Shown here piece by piece: positions 11,144 through 19,795 of a stretch of 64,000 bases of DNA. The stretch is from an uncultured Clostridia bacterium (GTDB lineage: Bacteria > Bacillota > Clostridia > Christensenellales > UBA1242), in contig CAKVGH010000004.1 in the NCBI GenBank assembly GCA_934747255.1, forward strand, positions 1 through 64,000, in the 5' to 3' direction. A model generated the notes under the pieces. That model was not told the origin of the DNA, ran no database searches, and saw only the letters and a list, made by a program, of their open reading frames with translations. Each line of letters begins with the position of its first letter. Position 1 is the first letter of the stretch. A program made the translations under genes and the position numbers.

Positions 11144-11585
11144 TTTTAACCTCTACACTAACTTTAATTTTTGCCACAATTTGCGTAAAAAGTTTTATAT
11201 CAATATCATAAACTCCTTCGAGTTTAATTGGTTGACTAACAACAATTTGTTTTTTGTCAATCTTATAGCCTTTCTTTTCAAGTGCAACAGCAATTTCTTG
11301 GTTAGTTACAGAGCCAAAAGTTCTACCATTTTCGCCACCCTTAATCGAAACATTAACAGTTATTCCGTCAAGTTCTTTTTTCAAATTTAAGGCTTTTTGT
11401 TTATCTTGCTCATAGTGAAACTCTTTGGCTTGTTTTGCTTGTTTATTTTCATTTATTGCACAATTATCAGCAATTTTTGCCTTGCCTGTTTTAAGCAAAA
11501 AATTTTGCGCATATCCAGCACTTACTTCACAAATATCGCCTTTTTTTCCTGTTCCCTTTACATCGGTCAATAAAACTACTTTCAT
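11127..11585 (-). CDS. rplI: 50S ribosomal protein L9
   Basis: 152 residues beginning [17 protein letters not shown], the conserved rRNA-binding N-domain of L9 with G-x-G-x-x-G and the AGYAQNFLL motif, then the long helix and C-domain (GRTFGSVT). SD AAGGAG is well placed. In many Firmicutes rplI sits beside dnaB; here dnaB is about 4 kb away and rplI instead leads the metalloprotease cluster. Confidence 0.96.
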   Translation of the reverse strand: MKVVLLTDVKGTGKKGDICEVSAGYAQNFLLKTGKAKIADNCAINENKQAKQAKEFHYEQDKQKALNLKKELDGITVNVSIKGGENGRTFGSVTNQEIAVALEKKGYKIDKKQIVVSQPIKLEGVYDIDIKLFTQIVAKIKVSVEVKNEKNN

Positions 11586-11614
11586 AACTTTTTCTCCTTA
11601 TGTTTGTTATTTCA

Positions 11615-11643
11615 ATTATAATAATTTTACCAAAAAAAGTCAA
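11615..11643 (-). promoter_or_regulatory. Sigma-A promoter of rplI and protease cluster
   Basis: On the minus strand TTGACT, 17 bases, TATAAT, ending about 30 bases before the rplI ATG. A second possible promoter, TTGACA with GATATT at 17 bases, lies just upstream. Confidence 0.7.
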
Positions 11644-11738
11644 TATCTGTAGCAACTTATTTAATGTCAAAAACTATTCTTTTTTGATTGTTATATTTTT
11701 AATGAAATTAGGCAAAATAAATGTAAGGAGATTGATTT

Positions 11739-12053
11739 ATGGATTTAAGATGTAACAAAACTTGTTGCAAGCACAACAAACAATATGCCTGCAAAGCAAA
11801 GGAAATTCATGTGAGCCGTGACACAGATTGCAGAACTTTTGAAAATGATAAACACAAACCAAAACAAGAAAAGCTTTCCAAAACAATGTTTGAACAAGCA
11901 CCTGAAATTGCTCCATTTAGAGCAAAGGACGATGTAAAAATTAAATGCAACGCAAAATGTTTATTCAACAAGCAAGGCGATTGCATAGCTAATGGAATCA
12001 CAATTCTTGATGCAAAATATGATGGTAAATGTGGAACTTTTATTGAAAAATAA
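11739..12053 (+). CDS. DUF1540 cysteine-rich protein, two repeats
   Basis: 104 residues with two copies of a short Cys pattern: C-x3-C-x8-C near the start and CNAKC...GDC...GKCGTF at the end. Both copies end in C-x-T-F, as in DUF1540 domains, which are probably metal-binding and common in Clostridia, often linked to sporulation. Function is unknown. AAGGAG lies at normal distance from the ATG. It is a single plus-strand gene between minus-strand operons. Confidence 0.75.
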   Translation: MDLRCNKTCCKHNKQYACKAKEIHVSRDTDCRTFENDKHKPKQEKLSKTMFEQAPEIAPFRAKDDVKIKCNAKCLFNKQGDCIANGITILDAKYDGKCGTFIEK

Positions 12054-12260
12054 ATTTTTAATTTATAGTAAAAAAAATTACAATTATATAAACAGAATTT
12101 CATATTTTTAATAAAAAACTTGAAAAAATCATAAAATTTTCATATTTTTTTCGTATTTTTTAATTATTTTTTCATTTTTTTAGATTTTGCCTATAATATT
12201 AACAATATTAAATTTCAAAAAAGATTTAACTTCTTTAATGCAAAAATTGTTTTAATTATA

Positions 12261-12290
12261 AAAAAAGTTCACCAAAGTGAACTTTTAATT
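12261..12290 (-). terminator. Terminator of the rpmG-secE-nusG-rplK-rplA operon
   Basis: Minus strand AAGTTCAC-TTTG-GTGAACTT followed by T5 directly after the rplA stop. Confidence 0.88.
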
Positions 12291-12968
12291 TTAATACTTA
12301 ACTCTAATTCCAGGTCCCATTGTTGTAGCAATAGCAACACTCTTTAAGTAAATACCTTTTGCTGCTGATGGTTTAGCCTTAATAATCGCTTCCATAACTG
12401 CTGTCATATTTTCTGCAAGTTTTTGTGTTCCAAAACTTACTTTACCGAATATAACATGAACGATATTGTTCTTGTCAAGACGATATTCAACCTTACCTGC
12501 TTTAACATCACTAATAGCCTTTGCTACATCCATTGTAACAGTACCACTCTTAATGTTTGGCATCAAGCCCTTTGGTCCTAAAATTTTTGCGACTCTACCA
12601 ACTACACCCATCATATCTGGTGTTGTAATGCAGACATCAAAATCTGTCCAACCGCCATTGATTTTTGCAATGATATCTTCTGCACCAACATAATCAGCGC
12701 CTGCTTTTTCAGCAACTTCTGCTGGTGTTCCTTTTGCAATAACTAAAACTTTTACAGTCTTACCTGTTCCGTTTGGCAAAACAACTACGCCACGAACTTG
12801 TTGGTTAGCATCTCTGCCGTCAACACCAAGTTTAACATGAAGTTCTAATGTTTCATCAAACTTTGCTTTTGCTGTTTGAAGTGCCAAATCTATTGCTTCG
12901 TTTACTTCGTACAACTTTGACTTATCAACAAGATTTGCTACTTCTGTGTATCTTTTTCCTTTTTTCAT
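12291..12968 (-). CDS. rplA: 50S ribosomal protein L1
   Basis: 225 residues with the L1 hallmarks [17 protein letters not shown] and [11 protein letters not shown]1 forms the L1 stalk of the large subunit and in many bacteria represses its own operon by binding the mRNA. The gene is last of the operon; a strong terminator follows at once, so rplJ and rplL, the usual next genes, are absent here. A hairpin element lies in the gap upstream. Confidence 0.97.
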   Translation of the reverse strand: MKKGKRYTEVANLVDKSKLYEVNEAIDLALQTAKAKFDETLELHVKLGVDGRDANQQVRGVVVLPNGTGKTVKVLVIAKGTPAEVAEKAGADYVGAEDIIAKINGGWTDFDVCITTPDMMGVVGRVAKILGPKGLMPNIKSGTVTMDVAKAISDVKAGKVEYRLDKNNIVHVIFGKVSFGTQKLAENMTAVMEAIIKAKPSAAKGIYLKSVAIATTMGPGIRVKY

Positions 12969-12987
12969 TTTTAATATTTCCTTTTTT

Positions 12988-13027
12988 GTGGTTTTAGCGA
13001 GTGCATAACAAATTTACACTCTCCCAT
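12988..13027 (-). promoter_or_regulatory. Probable L1-binding mRNA hairpin, copy 1 (rplK-rplA gap)
   Basis: The minus strand reads ATGGGAG, AGTG...CACT stem-loop, CGCTAAAACCAC. A nearly identical ~35-base copy lies upstream of rplK. Nested pairings (TGG with CCA, AGTG with CACT) and placement before rplA and rplK fit autogenous control by L1; this assignment is inference. Confidence 0.55.
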
Positions 13028-13030
13028 AAA

Positions 13031-13456
13031 TTAGTCAACAACTTCTACGCCCATACTTCTTGCTGTGCCAGCTATCATACTCATAGCGGCTTCAACAGAG
13101 GCAGCGTTAAGGTCAACCATCTTTGTTTCTGCAATTTGCTTGATTTGTTCTTTTGTAATCTTTGCAACTTTTGTTTTGTTTGGTGTTGCAGATGCTGTTT
13201 CAATTCCGCAAGCCTTTTTAATCAAAACTGCTGCTGGTGGTGTTTTTGTAACAAAACTAAATGTTCTGTCTTCATACGCCGTAACGATTACAGGAATAAT
13301 CATTCCAACTTGATTTGCTGTTCTATCATTAAATTGTTTTAAGAAATCCATTGTAGGAATTCCGTGAGGTCCAAGAGCAGAACCAACACTTTGTCCTGGT
13401 GTTGCTTTACCGCCTGGGAGTTGTAATTTAATGACTGCTTTAACTTTCTTTGCCAT
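13031..13456 (-). CDS. rplK: 50S ribosomal protein L11
   Basis: 141 residues beginning [20 protein letters not shown], the L11 N-domain that contacts elongation factors and RelA. The Pro-rich [19 protein letters not shown] signature and the C-terminal rRNA-binding domain (AGTARSMG) are intact. The SD is AGGAGG. The gene lies between nusG and rplA in the conserved order. Confidence 0.97.
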   Translation of the reverse strand: MAKKVKAVIKLQLPGGKATPGQSVGSALGPHGIPTMDFLKQFNDRTANQVGMIIPVIVTAYEDRTFSFVTKTPPAAVLIKKACGIETASATPNKTKVAKITKEQIKQIAETKMVDLNAASVEAAMSMIAGTARSMGVEVVD

Positions 13457-13489
13457 TTTTTCCTCCTACTCTTATCAAAAAGAGTGTTT

Positions 13490-13530
13490 GTGGTTTTAAC
13501 GAGTGCATAACAAATTTACACTTCTCCCAC
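13490..13530 (-). promoter_or_regulatory. Probable L1-binding mRNA hairpin, copy 2 (upstream of rplK)
   Basis: The minus strand reads GTGGGAG, then AAGTG...GCACT as a stem-loop, then CGTTAAAACCAC. GTGG pairs with CCAC outside and AGTG with CACT inside. It matches copy 1 over about 33 bases with one or two changes. The next gene is rplK, the classical place for L1 feedback control. Confidence 0.58.
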
Positions 13531-13561
13531 ATTTATTAAAACAAACTTTCGTTTGGTTTAA

Positions 13562-14116
13562 TTAAAATTGATTGATTTTTCTTATTTGGTCAAGAGCAAC
13601 ATCAACTGGTGTTTCTCTACCAAACATTTCTACCATAACTTTTGCCTTGTTAAGTTCTGGTTCAACACTGATAACAGTGCCTAATTGTCCATTTAGTGGA
13701 CCGTCTAAAATTTCCACTTTGTCGTCTAGTTGAATAGATGTATCAACTTTTGTTTTTTCTAGTCGCATATTTTGAATTTCTTGTTCGGTGAGTTCAAGTG
13801 GTCTTCCCTTTGGTCCAACAAATCCTGTTATCCCCCTAGTACCAACAACTCTGTGCCAAATATCATCGCCATAAATCATTTTAACAAGCAAATAAGTTGG
13901 CATAACTTTTCGTTCCACCAAAACTTTTTTGCCGTCTGGCTTTTCTTCAATAACTTCTTCCATAGGAATAACAATATCGAAAATTCTATCTTGAAGATTG
14001 TTCTTTTCGGCTACTCTTTGCAAGTTTTCCTTTGCGACATTCTCATAACCAGAAATTGTATGCAAAACATACCATTTTGCTTTGGTGTCTGGCTTGATAA
14101 TTTCAAATTCTTCCAT
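13562..14116 (-). CDS. nusG: Transcription termination/antitermination factor NusG
   Basis: 184 residues from the ATG at 14116, chosen because AAAGGAGG lies directly upstream; a longer frame would overlap secE. The NGN domain shows WYVLHTISGYENVAKENL, and the KOW domain shows DGPLNGQLGTV. NusG binds RNA polymerase and ribosomes and, in many bacteria, Rho; the Rho-like protein at 52500-53861 is worth noting in that light. It sits between secE and rplK as usual. Confidence 0.96.
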   Translation of the reverse strand: MEEFEIIKPDTKAKWYVLHTISGYENVAKENLQRVAEKNNLQDRIFDIVIPMEEVIEEKPDGKKVLVERKVMPTYLLVKMIYGDDIWHRVVGTRGITGFVGPKGRPLELTEQEIQNMRLEKTKVDTSIQLDDKVEILDGPLNGQLGTVISVEPELNKAKVMVEMFGRETPVDVALDQIRKINQF

Positions 14117-14126
14117 TTTGCCTCCT

Positions 14127-14420
14127 TTAACCGATTGAACCAATAATTAACTGATACAATAGGCTGAGCAATCTGTCAACTCCAAACAAAACGAGTGTTG
14201 CGAGCAAAACGAAGCCAACAACAATACCTGTTCGTTTGCAAACTTGTCCAAATGAAAGCCAAGAAACCTTTTTAAGTTCACTTGTTGTTTCCTTAACCTT
14301 TCGTGCAACCTTGTGTTCTTTTGGCTTCTTTTCTTTTTTCTTTTTTGAACCTACTTGTTCTTGTTTGGCTGACTTATTGTCTTCTTCAACCAAAACTTCC
14401 TTTTCATTAAGATTTGCCAT
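14127..14420 (-). CDS. secE: Preprotein translocase subunit SecE
   Basis: 97 residues: a Lys/Glu-rich N-terminal extension, the conserved amphipathic helix (ETTSELKKVSWLSFGQV), and one transmembrane segment (IVVGFVLLATLVLFGVDRLL). SecE clamps SecY in the translocon. The short single-membrane-span form is normal for Firmicutes. Gene order rpmG-secE-nusG is conserved. Confidence 0.94.
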   Translation of the reverse strand: MANLNEKEVLVEEDNKSAKQEQVGSKKKKEKKPKEHKVARKVKETTSELKKVSWLSFGQVCKRTGIVVGFVLLATLVLFGVDRLLSLLYQLIIGSIG

Positions 14421-14437
14421 ACTAAACCTCTTTATAA

Positions 14438-14587
14438 TTATTTTGTTTCTTTATGAACTGTATGTTTTTTACAAAATCTGCAATACTTTTTTAGTTCGAT
14501 ACGATCAGGTGTATTTTTTTTGTTTTTCATATCATCATAATTTCTTTGCTTACATTCTGTGCAAGCGAGTGTGATTTTATCTCTCAT
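14438..14587 (-). CDS. rpmG: 50S ribosomal protein L33
   Basis: 49 residues, starting [20 protein letters not shown]. Two Cys pairs (CTEC and CRFC) form the zinc-binding type of L33. The [16 protein letters not shown] core is typical. First gene of the operon with secE 17 bases downstream. The leader contains GGGAGG as SD. Confidence 0.95.
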   Translation of the reverse strand: MRDKITLACTECKQRNYDDMKNKKNTPDRIELKKYCRFCKKHTVHKETK

Positions 14588-14606
14588 AGGTATTTTTTCC
14601 TCCCTA

Positions 14607-14630
14607 AAAAATAGCACCTTTCAAAAGTGC
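14607..14630 (-). promoter_or_regulatory. Hairpin plus U-run at the 5' end of the rpmG transcript
   Basis: Minus strand GCAC-TTTTGAAAG-GTGC followed by TATTTTTT. The promoter at 14637-14665 would start transcription at about 14630, so the RNA would begin with this stem. It could be an attenuator or a 5'-protecting stem. Confidence 0.45.
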
Positions 14631-14636
14631 AAGATT

Positions 14637-14665
14637 ATTTTAACATAACAAAAGACGCTTGTCAA
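14637..14665 (-). promoter_or_regulatory. Sigma-A promoter of the rpmG operon
   Basis: Perfect TTGACA, 17-base spacer, TAAAAT on the minus strand. Confidence 0.82.
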
Positions 14666-14735
14666 CTAATTATTAGAATTTGTATTTATTTTATTTCTAT
14701 ATTATAATTTAATTTATATATCAAAACAGAATAAG

Positions 14736-14765
14736 AAAAAGCGAAGGAATAATCCTTCGTTTTTT
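14736..14765 (-). terminator. Terminator after the 365-residue gene
   Basis: CGAAGGATTATTCCTTCG hairpin with T runs on both sides; it separates the dnaB group from the rpmG operon. Confidence 0.8.
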
Positions 14766-15861
14766 ACATCATTTCTTCCATACCTTCTGTTTCTACATTT
14801 ATTTTAGGCTGTTTTTTAGATTGCTTATTTTTTTCTTTCACAACTGATGAGTTTGCCTTTTCAACCTTTGGCTCTGTTTTCTTAACTGGAATTTTGTCCT
14901 TTGGTTGTTGTTTTTCTGGTTTTTCTTGTTTTTCTGTATCAACAATGTTTACTTTTGTAATCTTTTGATATTGTTCGTATTCCTTTTTCTGTGAAGCATC
15001 TAATTGCGATTGCAATTTCATTGTTACCATTGTTTCAATATTATATTGTGCTTCAGCATACTTTGCTTGAATTTTTCTTAAAGCATTTATCAATACCAAA
15101 TCTTCTAGTTCTAGCGAAATACTTTCAACTACATTATCAAAAATTTGGTTAATGTAACGATAAAACAACTTGTCTTTTTTGTTCAAGAATGGTTCTTTTG
15201 CGTGAAAAACTTGCCTATTAAATTCCTCTATAAATTTTGGAGCAACTTTTGATTTTAATACGGCCTCCATTCGCTTTTCATAGAGCTCTTTTTCAATGTC
15301 CACACAAAGTTCATCACACTCTTTTTTTACATCTTTTAAGTAATTTAATCTTCTCAAAATAGCAGGAAATTCATAGTCATTTTCAACCTTTGCTCCTGTT
15401 TCATCTTGTTTGTGAATGTTATATTTTTCAAAAATTTCCTGTTCAACACCATTTCTGTCATTGAAAACTCTTGAATCAATAACAACAGAATTTGTATCGG
15501 TATAATAACCATTGACTTTTTCCACTTCTTCGAGTAGCACTAAACTTGCAGTAACCTTTCCTTTTAGCGGAGAGTCAGGAATAATATTTAGTGAAAATTT
15601 AATTTTTTTATCATCAAAAGTTTTTAGACTTTCGCAAAAAATGGTCTTGTGAAAAGTATCAGTGTAAACTTTATACATTTTGATAAGTTCTTCCACCAAG
15701 GCTTTGTTTACAACATAACTGCCAACCATATTAAAATCACCAAGCAAACCGTTGCATGAAACATCAACTCGTTGCTTTGTTCTATAATAATCAATGTCCG
15801 CTTTATTGTAAATATATCCACCTTCAATATCGTGTCTGCGGTATTTAAGATTTTCTTCCAT
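14764..15861 (-). CDS. Hypothetical protein downstream of dnaB
   Basis: 365 residues, family not recognised. No transmembrane segment or signal peptide. The first ~190 residues look globular and mixed alpha/beta; 190-290 are predicted helical; the last ~75 are Lys/Glu/Pro-rich and low complexity (KQEKPEKQQPKDK) ending GMEEMM. It lies 73 bases downstream of dnaB on the same strand and ends at a strong terminator, so it is probably co-transcribed with the replicative helicase gene. A role beside DnaB is only suggested by position. Confidence 0.7.
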   Translation of the reverse strand: MEENLKYRRHDIEGGYIYNKADIDYYRTKQRVDVSCNGLLGDFNMVGSYVVNKALVEELIKMYKVYTDTFHKTIFCESLKTFDDKKIKFSLNIIPDSPLKGKVTASLVLLEEVEKVNGYYTDTNSVVIDSRVFNDRNGVEQEIFEKYNIHKQDETGAKVENDYEFPAILRRLNYLKDVKKECDELCVDIEKELYEKRMEAVLKSKVAPKFIEEFNRQVFHAKEPFLNKKDKLFYRYINQIFDNVVESISLELEDLVLINALRKIQAKYAEAQYNIETMVTMKLQSQLDASQKKEYEQYQKITKVNIVDTEKQEKPEKQQPKDKIPVKKTEPKVEKANSSVVKEKNKQSKKQPKINVETEGMEEMM

Positions 15862-15934
15862 TTTTTGCCTCCATTTGTTATATTATAACAATAAAATTTT
15901 TCTTTGTAAAACTAAACGAGTATCATTTATCAAA

Positions 15935-17383
15935 TTAGAAAATATCTGTAATGTTGCTATCATCTAGTGGTACGATTTTTGGAAGTGGTTCATTTGGCTG
16001 TTTTTTTGTGTCAAAATTTGGCATAGATTTTTCCAAACTTCCCGCATCGGCATCTTTGCTTAAATTCATAAATGTTGTATGTTCTCTTACAAATTTAAGG
16101 TTGATTGTTCCCACTGCACCATTTCTATGTTTTGCAAGAATGAGTTCAACTATTCCTTGTTTTTTAGATTCATCATTTGTATAATTATCTGGATTGTAAA
16201 TAAACATTACAATATCTGCGTCCTGTTCGATTGCGCCCGACTCTCTTAAATCCGAAAGCATTGGTCTATGGTCGGTTCTTTGTTCGGTTGCACGAGATAA
16301 TTGTGAAAGCAATATGATTGGAACATCAAGTTCCTTGGCCGCAATTTTGAGCATTCTTGTCATATCACTGATTTGTTGTTGACGATTGGCATCGCTACCA
16401 CTTGTTGTACTGCTCATAAGTTGCAAATAGTCAATCATAATAAGGTCTAGGCCCTTTTCTCTTTTTAACTTACGGCATTTTGATAAAATATCCATTGGGG
16501 TATTAAGCGAACTATCATCAACATAAATTTGTGCCTCGCTAAAGTCTTTGTTAGCTTGCCATAATGCTGCCCATTCTTCGCTGTTTAATTCGCCTTTCAA
16601 AGCTTTTTCCATACTAACAAATGCGTGAGAACACAAACTTCTTTGAGCAAGTTGAACTTTTGGCATTTCTAGTGAAAATAATGCACACTTTGCTTTTGAC
16701 TGCAAGGCACAGTTGTTAACGATATTCATAGCAAGAGATGTTTTACCAACACCTGGACGAGCAGCAAGCAAGATTAAGTCGCCTTTTTGCAAACCATTCG
16801 TCATCTTATCAAGGGCATAAAAACCTGTCTTTAATCCTTTGAGAGCATCTTTATCTTGACTGATAAGTTGGAATTTATCGAGTACTTCTTTAACCGAGCC
16901 GGCAATAAGTTCCAAACTAGAAAGTGATTGCTTGTCGCCAATATCAAAAATTTCTTTTTCGGCAAATTTTAGTGCATCAACCATATCGTCACTTTCGTAT
17001 GCTTTTTGGACAATCTTTTCGCCAGCAGTTATAAGTTGTCTTAAAATTAAATCTCGCTTTAATATTTCAGCATAATGACCAATATTAGCAGCGGTTGGGA
17101 CTATGTTTGTTAGCGTTGTCAAATATTCAACACCGCCAACTGCTTCCAAATCGCCAGATTTTTCAAGTTCGCTAACGACAGTCACATAATCAATAGGTCT
17201 GTTTTTAGCATAGATTTTTTGCATTGCTGTAAAAATCTTTTTATGACTTAATGAATAAAATGCTTCTTCCGTAAAGCCACTACATACAAAACTTGATGCG
17301 TTTTCACTAATCATCATTGAGCCTAAAACCGCCTGTTCGGTTTCAATGCTATATGGCATTTTTCTAACAATCTTACTATCCAT
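15935..17383 (-). CDS. dnaB: Replicative DNA helicase DnaB
   Basis: 482 residues. The N-terminal domain starts at PYSIETEQAVLGSMM; the RecA-like domain has Walker A AARPGVGKTSLAMNI and Walker B LIMIDYLQLM, and the DnaB arginine region AKHRNGAVG is present. It unwinds DNA ahead of the replisome as a hexamer. No intein interrupts the P-loop. SD AAAGGAG precedes the ATG. The upstream 113-residue membrane protein and this gene probably share a promoter. Confidence 0.97.
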   Translation of the reverse strand: MDSKIVRKMPYSIETEQAVLGSMMISENASSFVCSGFTEEAFYSLSHKKIFTAMQKIYAKNRPIDYVTVVSELEKSGDLEAVGGVEYLTTLTNIVPTAANIGHYAEILKRDLILRQLITAGEKIVQKAYESDDMVDALKFAEKEIFDIGDKQSLSSLELIAGSVKEVLDKFQLISQDKDALKGLKTGFYALDKMTNGLQKGDLILLAARPGVGKTSLAMNIVNNCALQSKAKCALFSLEMPKVQLAQRSLCSHAFVSMEKALKGELNSEEWAALWQANKDFSEAQIYVDDSSLNTPMDILSKCRKLKREKGLDLIMIDYLQLMSSTTSGSDANRQQQISDMTRMLKIAAKELDVPIILLSQLSRATEQRTDHRPMLSDLRESGAIEQDADIVMFIYNPDNYTNDESKKQGIVELILAKHRNGAVGTINLKFVREHTTFMNLSKDADAGSLEKSMPNFDTKKQPNEPLPKIVPLDDSNITDIF

Positions 17384-17454
17384 TGATTTATTTTTTCTCC
17401 TTTAATTGTAAACAGAATTGCGTGTTTAATTTGTATTTTTTACTATACTCGCAA

Positions 17455-17796
17455 TTATTTTTCTTCGTTTTTATCTTTATTAGAACTATCTTTTTTATCG
17501 CTTGATTTTGAGCCTTTTTTGTCTTTTTGTTCCGTTTCGGTAACATTATAAAAGTTTTTGTATTTTCGCTTTAATTTTGCTTCTTCTCGTCTTTGCTCTA
17601 ATTTTTTTTGATGTTTTGCCCACCACAATTCTTCAATTACAAAGGCAACCGCACCTATGACAACATACATTAGTATTATCAAAAAATTACTAATTTTACC
17701 TGTCAAAAACACACCAATCAAAACAAATATTGGTAAACATATCAAAAAGGTAATAAAAAATCTCTTAAAGATTTTTACAAATTCTTTTTTAGTCAT
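17455..17796 (-). CDS. Small membrane protein upstream of dnaB
   Basis: 113 residues with two transmembrane helices (about 12-32 and 36-55) and a charged Lys/Glu cytoplasmic tail (KQKKLEQRREEAKLKRK, then Ser/Lys/Asp repeats). Family not recognised. No SD. The promoter TTGCAA-17-TACAAT ends 8 bases before the ATG, so the message would have a leader of only a few bases. Probably first gene of the dnaB transcript. Confidence 0.7.
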   Translation of the reverse strand: MTKKEFVKIFKRFFITFLICLPIFVLIGVFLTGKISNFLIILMYVVIGAVAFVIEELWWAKHQKKLEQRREEAKLKRKYKNFYNVTETEQKDKKGSKSSDKKDSSNKDKNEEK

Positions 17797-17804
17797 ATAG
17801 TTCT

Positions 17805-17833
17805 ATTGTAAAATAAAATCAGCTAATTTGCAA
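17805..17833 (-). promoter_or_regulatory. Promoter of the dnaB group, near-leaderless
   Basis: Minus strand TTGCAA, 17 bases, TACAAT; the hexamer ends 8 bases before the ATG at 17796. Confidence 0.6.
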
Positions 17834-17847
17834 GTATTATTTTAATT

Positions 17848-17880
17848 AAAAATAAAAACTCACAAAAAATGCGAGTTTTA
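17848..17880 (-). terminator. Terminator of typA
   Basis: Minus strand AAAACTCGCA-TTTT-TGTGAGTTTT followed by a T-rich tail, directly after the typA stop. Confidence 0.82.
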
Positions 17881-17887
17881 TTTTTCT

Positions 17888-19723
17888 TTATTTTGTGTTA
17901 AGACCGAGTTTTTTTGCTCTTTCTCTCATTCTCATTTGGTGGTCCAAAATGATTTTTCTAATTCTAATGCTTCGTGGAGTAACTTCTAGCAATTCGTCAT
18001 CGCCGATAAACTCTATTGCCTCTTCCAAACTCATAACTTTTGGTGGTTCAAGACGCAATGCTTCGTCACTAGAACTAGAACGACAGTTGGACAAATGCTT
18101 TGTTTTGCATACATTTACAACCAAGTCTTCATTTTTTGGATTTTCGCCAACAACCATACCCATATAAACTGGTGTGTTTGGTCCTATAAATAATCTGCCA
18201 CGGTCTTGCGCATTGTATAATCCATAAACAATACTTTCGCCTGTTTCGTAAGAAATCAAACTACCCATATTTCTTCTTTCAATATCGCCTTTGTATGGCT
18301 CAAAATCAAAGTGAACAGAACTCATAATGCCTTCGCCACGAGTATCTGTTAAAAGTTCACTCTTGTAGCCAAACAAACCCCTGCTTGGAATTTTGAACTC
18401 CATTTTAATACGGCTACCGTGACTTGTCATATTAACAAGTTCGCCTTTTCTAATACCCATTTTGCACATTACTGCATTCATATTCTCTTCTGGCACATCT
18501 ACAACAAGCAAGTCGATAGGTTCGTACTTAACACCATCTCTCATTTGATACAAAACTTTTGGCATTGACACTTGAAATTCATAGCCTTCTCTACGCATAT
18601 TTTCAATCAAAATTGAAAGGTGCATTTCGCCACGGCCACAAACTCTAAATGCTTCGGTAGTTTCGGTATCACTAACCTTCAAACTCAAATCTCTGTCTGC
18701 TTCTCGATACAATCTTTCTCTTAAATGTCTGCTTGTAACAAATTTACCTTCCTTTCCAGCAAATGGTGAATCATTTACTCTAAAAGTCATTTCTACACTA
18801 GGTTCGCTAATTTTTACAAATGGTAATGCTTCTACTCTATCAGTAGCACACATAGTATCGCCAATTCTAACATTAGCACAGCCAGCAATGGCAACAATGT
18901 CACCAACTTCGGCACTTTCCACTGGAACTTTTTTCATACCTTCGTATTGGAACACGCTAGATATTTTGCATTTTTCATCTTCTTTTTCGTGATGGTAGTT
19001 TGTTAAAACAATTTGTTGACCATTTTTTACAATACCGCTGGTAATTTTACCGATACCCATTTTGCCTACATAACCATTGTTTTCGGTCGATGATACAAGC
19101 ATTCTAAATGGCTCATTAATGTTGCCTTCTGGTGCTGGAATATACTCAACAATTTTATCTAGTAATGGTTTGAAATCTTCGCCCATTTCATCTCGTTTAA
19201 GGCTTGATTTTCCGGTTCTAGCAGAGCAATAAACCACTGGACTATCTAGTTGTTCATCACTAGCATTTAAGTCCATAAAGAGTTCCAAAACTTCGTCTTC
19301 AACTTCCTTAATTCTAGCATCTGGTCTATCAATTTTGTTGATAACAACAATTACTTTTAGGTTTAACGCAAGCGCCTTTTCCAAAACAAATCGTGTTTGT
19401 GGCATTGGACCTTCAAAAGCATCAACAACAAGCAAAACACCGTCAACCATTTTTAGTGAACGCTCAACTTCGCCTCCAAAATCTGCGTGCCCCGGAGTAT
19501 CAACAATATTGATTTTTACACCATTGTGCATACAAGCAGTATTTTTGGCTAGAATTGTAATTCCTCTTTCTCTTTCAAGGTCGCCAGAGTCCATAACCCT
19601 ATCTTGAACCACTTGGTTTTCTCTAAAAACTCCGCCTTGCTTTAACATCTCGTTAACTAGACTTGTTTTGCCGTGGTCAACGTGGGCTATAATGGCGATA
19701 TTTCTTATTCTTTCGTTTTTCAT
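17888..19723 (-). CDS. typA: Ribosome-associated GTPase TypA/BipA
   Basis: 611 residues, normal length. Translational GTPase of the EF-G type that acts in 50S assembly and stress. GTPase motifs are clear: AHVDHGKTSLVNEM (G1), RERGITI (G2), DTPGHADFGGEVER (G3), NKIDRPDA (G4). The C-terminal BipA-specific domain (SHGSRIKMEFKIPSRGL, GENPKNEDLVVNVCK) is intact. The SD AAGGAAGG precedes the ATG. Transcribed alone, between two terminators. Confidence 0.97.
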   Translation of the reverse strand: MKNERIRNIAIIAHVDHGKTSLVNEMLKQGGVFRENQVVQDRVMDSGDLERERGITILAKNTACMHNGVKINIVDTPGHADFGGEVERSLKMVDGVLLVVDAFEGPMPQTRFVLEKALALNLKVIVVINKIDRPDARIKEVEDEVLELFMDLNASDEQLDSPVVYCSARTGKSSLKRDEMGEDFKPLLDKIVEYIPAPEGNINEPFRMLVSSTENNGYVGKMGIGKITSGIVKNGQQIVLTNYHHEKEDEKCKISSVFQYEGMKKVPVESAEVGDIVAIAGCANVRIGDTMCATDRVEALPFVKISEPSVEMTFRVNDSPFAGKEGKFVTSRHLRERLYREADRDLSLKVSDTETTEAFRVCGRGEMHLSILIENMRREGYEFQVSMPKVLYQMRDGVKYEPIDLLVVDVPEENMNAVMCKMGIRKGELVNMTSHGSRIKMEFKIPSRGLFGYKSELLTDTRGEGIMSSVHFDFEPYKGDIERRNMGSLISYETGESIVYGLYNAQDRGRLFIGPNTPVYMGMVVGENPKNEDLVVNVCKTKHLSNCRSSSSDEALRLEPPKVMSLEEAIEFIGDDELLEVTPRSIRIRKIILDHQMRMRERAKKLGLNTK

Positions 19724-19744
19724 ATAATACCTTCCTTAAAAATC

Positions 19745-19769
19745 AAAAATAGGTTGCTCACCTATTTTT
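19745..19769 (-). terminator. Terminator after the 283-residue lipoprotein
   Basis: AAAATAGGT-gagca-ACCTATTTTT on the minus strand with T-rich tail; a second small inverted repeat ACTTTGC/GCAAAGT lies just upstream. Confidence 0.7.
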
Positions 19770-19795
19770 TATAACTTTGCTTGCAAAGTATAGCA

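Noticed and set aside
13562..14143. Longer nusG start overlapping secE
   Set aside because: The ATG at 14116 has AAAGGAGG; the longer frame would only add residues that encode that SD.
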